Of a stretch of 18,434 bases of DNA, positions 14,998 to 18,434 are shown in pieces. The stretch is taken from positions 1 through 18,434 of the forward strand of contig MWDY01000154.1 of assembly GCA_002070755.1 (NCBI GenBank), read 5' to 3'. How positions within the stretch are numbered: the first letter of the stretch is position 1; every line of letters starts with the position of its first letter. Source of the DNA: Spirochaetes bacterium ADurb.Bin110 (GTDB lineage Bacteria > Spirochaetota > Spirochaetia > Treponematales > Rectinemataceae). The notes under the pieces were generated by a model. It was given only the letters and a program-made list of their open reading frames with translations. It ran no database searches and was not told the DNA's origin. The position numbers and the translations under genes are program-made.

Positions 14998-16152
14998 CTA
15001 GCGCCTATGCACAATGCGCACCGGTGCACGTCCTACAGTTATTGCCTTAGCTGGGCAAACCTCATGGCAGCAAAAACAGGTGATGCAGAGCTTGTCATTG
15101 ATTCTGATGATGTTTGAGCCATTTTTTCTATCGAGCACCAGCACCTTTGCTGGACATATCGTGATGCATGCACTACACCCTATGCATTTATTCTTATGAA
15201 ATATTGGCCTAAGGTGTATAAGCTTAGCAGCAAAAGAACGAAGACCCCTTGGTATTGAACTAAGCCTCCTGCCAAGCTTGCTTGTGTAAGGAAGCCGCTT
15301 AAAACCGCTATGTTCTACTTCTGAAACTCTTAATGGGTAGGTTGATGGCTCTGGAACATTTACGCTTCCAAGTGTTCTCTGCATGGAATCTAGAATATAT
15401 GATATATTTTTAGGATCATAACCCACACACTGAGACGCGATCCAGTCCAGCTTTGCAACACTCATAGATGCAAGTACAATGCCAAGCGAGTAGGGCGTTC
15501 CCGAACCAGGGCCTTGCCCATCCATAGCGATGATTGCATCCATAAAAGTAAAACAATTAGGAATAGACAAAGCCAGATCCACAAGCATCTCACCAAAATC
15601 GATGACAGCAGGATATTGAAGATGCATTGCGCTCTTCGCTGTCCCAGGGATAAGTCCAAAGAGGTTTTTGATTGCACCAGTATATGTCGTAAGACTGTGA
15701 TTCTTCAGCTTTGGAAGATTTATGACTAAATCAACCTTCTCGAGTAGAGCCGTGAGTGGGATGTTTTTTAACTTTTTGCCATCTACGACAGGATGAGGAG
15801 AAACCTCGCGAAAATCCACCCATGTGCCGCCGCTCTCTTGGACCGCGTCATAAATTCCAGAAGTCTTTGCAGCCAGCATGACAGGCTGCCATCCTGGGGA
15901 ATCGCCCACCAAGACCTCTTTTGCGCCTCTAGACTTCACAAATCGAATGACTGCCTCGACAAAAGCAGGATTGGTTGTAACGGCCTTAGAGGCTGGTGAT
16001 GCATTTAGAACATTCGGCTTTATGAGGATAGTTTTGCCTTTTATATCAGGGAAGCCTGCGATCTCTGCACATGTCTCAATCGCTTTATCCAGTTTCTTGG
16101 CTTCATAGTTCTCACATCTTATTAGTGCAACATCGGCTCTTTCTGAGTTCAT
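14998..16152 (-). CDS. DUF362 protein with C-terminal two-[4Fe-4S] ferredoxin domain
   Basis: Conserved protein of unknown exact function, 384 residues from the ATG at 16152. The frame is open to a GTG at 16224, but the candidate promoter at 16199-16171 lies between, so the shorter form is preferred. The N-terminal DUF362 domain (about 1-290) includes ILIKPNVL, GAKEVLVGDSPG, INLPKLKNHSLTTYTGAIKNLFGLIPG and DAIIAMDGQGPGSG, all typical of PF04015. A linker leads to a bacterial ferredoxin-like domain with C323-x2-C326-x2-C329-x3-C333-P and C356-x2-C359-x2-C362-x3-C366-P, enough for two [4Fe-4S] clusters; an extra C361 is present. No signal peptide, so cytoplasmic. Electron transfer is likely. 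The neighbouring iron-sulfur fumarase suggests a shared pathway, but no substrate is known. Confidence 0.9.
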   Translation of the reverse strand: MNSERADVALIRCENYEAKKLDKAIETCAEIAGFPDIKGKTILIKPNVLNASPASKAVTTNPAFVEAVIRFVKSRGAKEVLVGDSPGWQPVMLAAKTSGIYDAVQESGGTWVDFREVSPHPVVDGKKLKNIPLTALLEKVDLVINLPKLKNHSLTTYTGAIKNLFGLIPGTAKSAMHLQYPAVIDFGEMLVDLALSIPNCFTFMDAIIAMDGQGPGSGTPYSLGIVLASMSVAKLDWIASQCVGYDPKNISYILDSMQRTLGSVNVPEPSTYPLRVSEVEHSGFKRLPYTSKLGRRLSSIPRGLRSFAAKLIHLRPIFHKNKCIGCSACITICPAKVLVLDRKNGSNIIRINDKLCITCFCCHEVCPAKAITVGRAPVRIVHRR

Positions 16153-16170
16153 GCAATATCCCAAGACCAG

Positions 16171-16199
16171 AGTATAGATAAAGCACAAGCTTCTATCAA
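16171..16199 (-). promoter_or_regulatory. Promoter for DUF362-fumarase unit
   Basis: On the - strand: TTGATA (16199-16194, 5 of 6), 17-base spacer, TATACT (16176-16171, 5 of 6). The start of transcription would lie about 14 bases before the ATG at 16152, leaving just room for a weak TGGGA ribosome binding site. An 8-base palindrome AATCGATT (16204-16211) lies between this promoter and the divergent one. Confidence 0.65.
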
Positions 16200-16224
16200 G
16201 GCAAATCGATTCGAAAAATCGCAC

Positions 16225-16254
16225 TTGCCTAATTCAATTGAATGCCCTTATAAT
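16225..16254 (+). promoter_or_regulatory. Promoter for the LysM/M23 peptidase gene
   Basis: TTGCCT (16225-16230), 18-base spacer, perfect TATAAT (16249-16254). The transcript should begin near 16261, so the peptidase must start at the ATG at 16289 rather than at an in-frame TTG at 16238 that lies inside this promoter. Confidence 0.6.
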
Positions 16255-16288
16255 ATTTGATCATCATAGCGAGAGGTTCTGGATCAGA

Positions 16289-17221
16289 ATGCGAATAAAG
16301 CTGGATCAAAGCGACTGGGTATACTATATCGGACGGGGATCGAATTTAGGAAAGCTGACGTTTTCTGTTGGATGTATGCTTATGCTGCTTGGGTCTAGCT
16401 TCAGACCAGCTCCAGGACCTATGACTGCGCGCGGAGGCTCCGACGTCAGCGACTTTGCAAAAAGCAATGAGATTGCTATGCCAGAACCAGAAGATAAATT
16501 GGTCAAGTATTCTGTCTATGAAGTCAAGAAAGGCGATACACTCTCGGAGATAGCGGAGCATTTTGATCTGACTCTAGATACACTGATCAGTATAAATAAT
16601 TTCAAATCAGCCAAATCACTAAAGCCAGGCCAGCTACTCAAGATACCTAGCGAATCTGGCATAATCTATGTCGCCTCAAAGCCGACAACAATCCAGGAAA
16701 TTGCGGAATCATATAATATCAATATCGATCGTCTCATAGATACAAATGGTCTGCTTTCAGAGACGATTTCAGCAGGTAAGCCTATATTTCTTCCAGATGT
16801 CAAACTGCCCGCTGCCACATTGCGAGAAATTGCGGGTACACTCTTCCAATGGCCAGTGAGAGGTCGTATCACCTCCTGGTTTGGCTGGCGCAAAGACCCC
16901 TTTACAGGAAGAAGATCGTTCCACAACGCTGTAGATATAGCAGCGCCCTATGGTTCGCTAATAGCCGCGCCAATGGAAGGTAAGATAGTCGAAACAGGCT
17001 ATTCGCCAATCCTTGGTAAATATGTAATGATGTCCCATTCTGGCGGGTGGAAGACATTATATGGCCATATGTCCGAAATCCTGGTTCAGGAAGGCCAGTA
17101 CGTCTCCCAAGGTCGGACTCTCGGTAGGATTGGCACAACTGGGTATAGTACAGGTCCTCATGTGCACTTTGAGGTTATAAAGAATGGGGTTCTAGTCAAT
17201 CCAATGAATTACCTGCCTTGA
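16289..17221 (+). CDS. Membrane-anchored LysM and M23 family cell-wall metallopeptidase
   Basis: Probable peptidoglycan endopeptidase or its regulator, 310 residues from the ATG at 16289. A short basic cytoplasmic tail precedes one hydrophobic segment at about 22-38 (LTFSVGCMLMLLGSSF), so it is most likely anchored with the rest in the periplasm. Two LysM domains follow: YEVKKGDTLSEIAEHFDLTLDTLISINNF with LKPGQLLKIP, then a diverged one from IYVASKPTTIQEIAESYNINIDRLI to ISAGKPIFLP. The M23 domain starts at FQWPVRGRITSWFGWRKDPFTG. It keeps the zinc ligands in HNAVDIAAP (H-x3-D) and GPHVHFEV (HxH), plus YGHMS, so it should be catalytically active. The ribosome binding site is weak (GGA at 16281-16283). 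An 88-base gap follows before enzyme I. Confidence 0.92.
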   Translation: MRIKLDQSDWVYYIGRGSNLGKLTFSVGCMLMLLGSSFRPAPGPMTARGGSDVSDFAKSNEIAMPEPEDKLVKYSVYEVKKGDTLSEIAEHFDLTLDTLISINNFKSAKSLKPGQLLKIPSESGIIYVASKPTTIQEIAESYNINIDRLIDTNGLLSETISAGKPIFLPDVKLPAATLREIAGTLFQWPVRGRITSWFGWRKDPFTGRRSFHNAVDIAAPYGSLIAAPMEGKIVETGYSPILGKYVMMSHSGGWKTLYGHMSEILVQEGQYVSQGRTLGRIGTTGYSTGPHVHFEVIKNGVLVNPMNYLP

Positions 17222-17263
17222 TATCCTCATGCTCTCGAAAAGAGACACATCGAAGCCTTGGGA

Positions 17264-17301
17264 GCGTCTTATTTGACGCATATAGAAATATCTGATACAT
17301 T
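17264..17301 (+). promoter_or_regulatory. Promoter and overlapping inverted repeat upstream of ptsI
   Basis: TTGACG (17273-17278, 5 of 6), 17-base spacer, TACATT (17296-17301, 4 of 6). The predicted transcription start is about 17307-17309, at most a few bases before the ATG at 17310. GCGTC (17264-17268) and GACGC (17275-17279) form an inverted repeat across the -35 box, a plausible repressor site. Confidence 0.45.
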
Positions 17302-17309
17302 GTTTCATC

Positions 17310-18434
17310 ATGATGATCATAAAGGGAATAGGTGTTTCCCCTGGTGTAGCAATTGCCCCTGCCTTTGTGTATATAGATGATTCTGGCATAATACCTCAGT
17401 ATCCTATATCTATTGAGGATGTGCAGAGCGAAATGGCTCGTCTCCATGAAGCATCGTTGCTAGCCAAAAAGGAAATAGAAGCGCTGAGAGATCGAGCAAA
17501 GAATGAAGCAGGCGAAGAACAAGCAGCCATTTTCGACGCGCATCTCATGATGCTGGACGATCCCGAACTGCTCGAGCAAATAGAGCTATCGCTCAAAGAA
17601 AAGCAGTTCAACGTCGAAACGGCCGTTCTCTCTTTTGAGAGCGAGATGGTCAATAAGCTTTCTTCATCGCAGGATCCACTTAAGCAGGAAAAAGTATCCG
17701 ATATTCACGATGTTGTTAGGCGCTTGCTAGGTCATCTTCTAAAAAAAGAGAGGATTTCGCTTTCCGATATCCAGACCGAGATAATTCTCATTGCCAAAGA
17801 CCTCTTGCCTTCGGAAATGGTGATGATGTCGCGCAGCATGGTTCGCGGCATAGTCACAGAGACAGGAAGCCGGACCAGTCATGCGGCTATTCTGGCAAGA
17901 GCCTTCGAAATACCCGCTGTCCTAGGTGTAGGTCCAGGCTTTGTTCAGCAAATAAAACAAGGCCAATCGATCTATGTCGATGGCGACAATGGAACCGTTG
18001 TTATTGAGCCTGATGATTCGATTATTCAGAGCGAGAAAGCTGCGCGCACTGCTCGTCTAAAGCAGGAAAAAGAGAATAAAGAACTAAGAGATATTCCAGC
18101 GCATACGAAAGATGGTACGGGCATCATGCTCCTAGCTAACATCGGAATGCCTGAAGAAGTCGCAAATGCTATTGAGTATGGCGCCGAGGGAATTGGACTG
18201 TTTCGCTCTGAATTCTTCTTTCTTGGTGGGCAAGTACCAGGAGAAGAAGAACAGTACAATGCTTATGCCCAGGTGGCAAGATCCATGCATGGTAAGCCCG
18301 TTACTATTCGTACGCTCGATATAGGTGGAGACAAAGTATTGCCAGAACTTGGAGTTATAGGCGAAAAGAATCCTCTGCTGGGATGGAGGGCTATACGTTT
18401 TTGTCTTGAAAAGACCGATCTCTTCAAAACACAG
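17310..18434 (+). CDS. ptsI: Phosphoenolpyruvate-protein phosphotransferase, PTS enzyme I (3' partial)
   Basis: Cytoplasmic enzyme that takes phosphate from PEP and passes it to HPr, the first step of the sugar phosphotransferase system. 375 codons are present and the frame runs off the window; the full protein is usually about 575 residues. The start MMIIKGIGVSPGVAIAPAFV is the standard enzyme I opening; a stop at 17283 in this frame limits it to the ATGs at 17310 or 17313. The HPr-binding helices (about 35-145) are followed by TETGSRTSHAAILARAFEIPAVLG, where H191 aligns with the phosphorylated H189 of E. coli. The PEP-binding barrel begins with MLLANIGMPEEV, GAEGIGLFRSEFFFL and VTIRTLDIGGDK. 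The catalytic cysteine lies beyond the window. No ribosome binding site is visible. No ptsH gene lies next to it upstream. Confidence 0.96.
   Translation, partial: MMIIKGIGVSPGVAIAPAFVYIDDSGIIPQYPISIEDVQSEMARLHEASLLAKKEIEALRDRAKNEAGEEQAAIFDAHLMMLDDPELLEQIELSLKEKQFNVETAVLSFESEMVNKLSSSQDPLKQEKVSDIHDVVRRLLGHLLKKERISLSDIQTEIILIAKDLLPSEMVMMSRSMVRGIVTETGSRTSHAAILARAFEIPAVLGVGPGFVQQIKQGQSIYVDGDNGTVVIEPDDSIIQSEKAARTARLKQEKENKELRDIPAHTKDGTGIMLLANIGMPEEVANAIEYGAEGIGLFRSEFFFLGGQVPGEEEQYNAYAQVARSMHGKPVTIRTLDIGGDKVLPELGVIGEKNPLLGWRAIRFCLEKTDLFKTQ

Noticed and set aside
16238..16288. Longer N-terminus of the M23 protein from a TTG at 16238
   Set aside because: It would lie within the predicted promoter, upstream of the likely transcription start.
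16330..16430. Lipobox at SVGC in the M23 protein N-terminus
   Set aside because: The cysteine is in the middle of the hydrophobic segment and is followed by more hydrophobic residues, so a membrane anchor is more likely than a lipoprotein signal.

Overview
The window is a chromosome segment of a mid-GC, fermentative or anaerobic-type bacterium (GC judged by eye at about 45 %). It encodes 14 protein genes on both strands, densely packed, with no rRNA, tRNA, CRISPR or insertion sequence that I can see. The gene mix suggests a spirochaete, possibly in the Treponema/Rectinema/Sphaerochaeta group: a YesM/YesN-type sensor pair, a TRAP uronate system, Ugp components without a local ATPase, an oxygen-sensitive class I fumarase, a DUF362-ferredoxin protein and a PTS enzyme I. 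This is an inference from gene content, not a phylogenetic result.

Region 1 (1-8088, + strand) is a uronate-use locus. A histidine kinase (5' end outside the window) overlaps an AraC-type response regulator by 4 bases. Then come the three genes of a TRAP transporter (dctP, dctQ, dctM), an SDR-type fructuronate reductase and glucuronate isomerase (uxaC). The likely scheme is that the kinase senses an external sugar acid or its bound form, the regulator activates the TRAP operon, uronate is imported, UxaC isomerises it to a ketouronate, and the SDR reduces that to D-mannonate (or D-altronate). The mannonate dehydratase and KDG enzymes are not in the window. A hairpin terminator at 8122-8165 closes the unit.

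Region 2 (8218-12549, - strand) is a glycerophosphodiester/glycerol-3-phosphate uptake locus: an exported glycerophosphodiesterase, UgpB, UgpA and UgpE. A very strong hairpin and a candidate second promoter lie between ugpB and ugpA, which should uncouple the binding protein from the permeases. The ATPase UgpC is absent.

Region 3 (12732-16152) holds a NUDIX hydrolase on + facing a class I fumarase on -. Their stop codons both lie inside one 26-base inverted repeat. The fumarase follows a DUF362 two-[4Fe-4S] protein, probably in one transcript.

Region 4 (16289-18434, + strand) has a LysM/M23 cell-wall peptidase, divergent from DUF362, and then the first two thirds of PTS enzyme I, which may be read from a leaderless mRNA.

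I found no clearly unprecedented system. The most unusual DNA-level signals are a degenerate 15-base tandem repeat running from the end of the SDR gene to the ribosome binding site of uxaC, the shared-stop inverted repeat, the split of the ugp locus and the possible leaderless ptsI.
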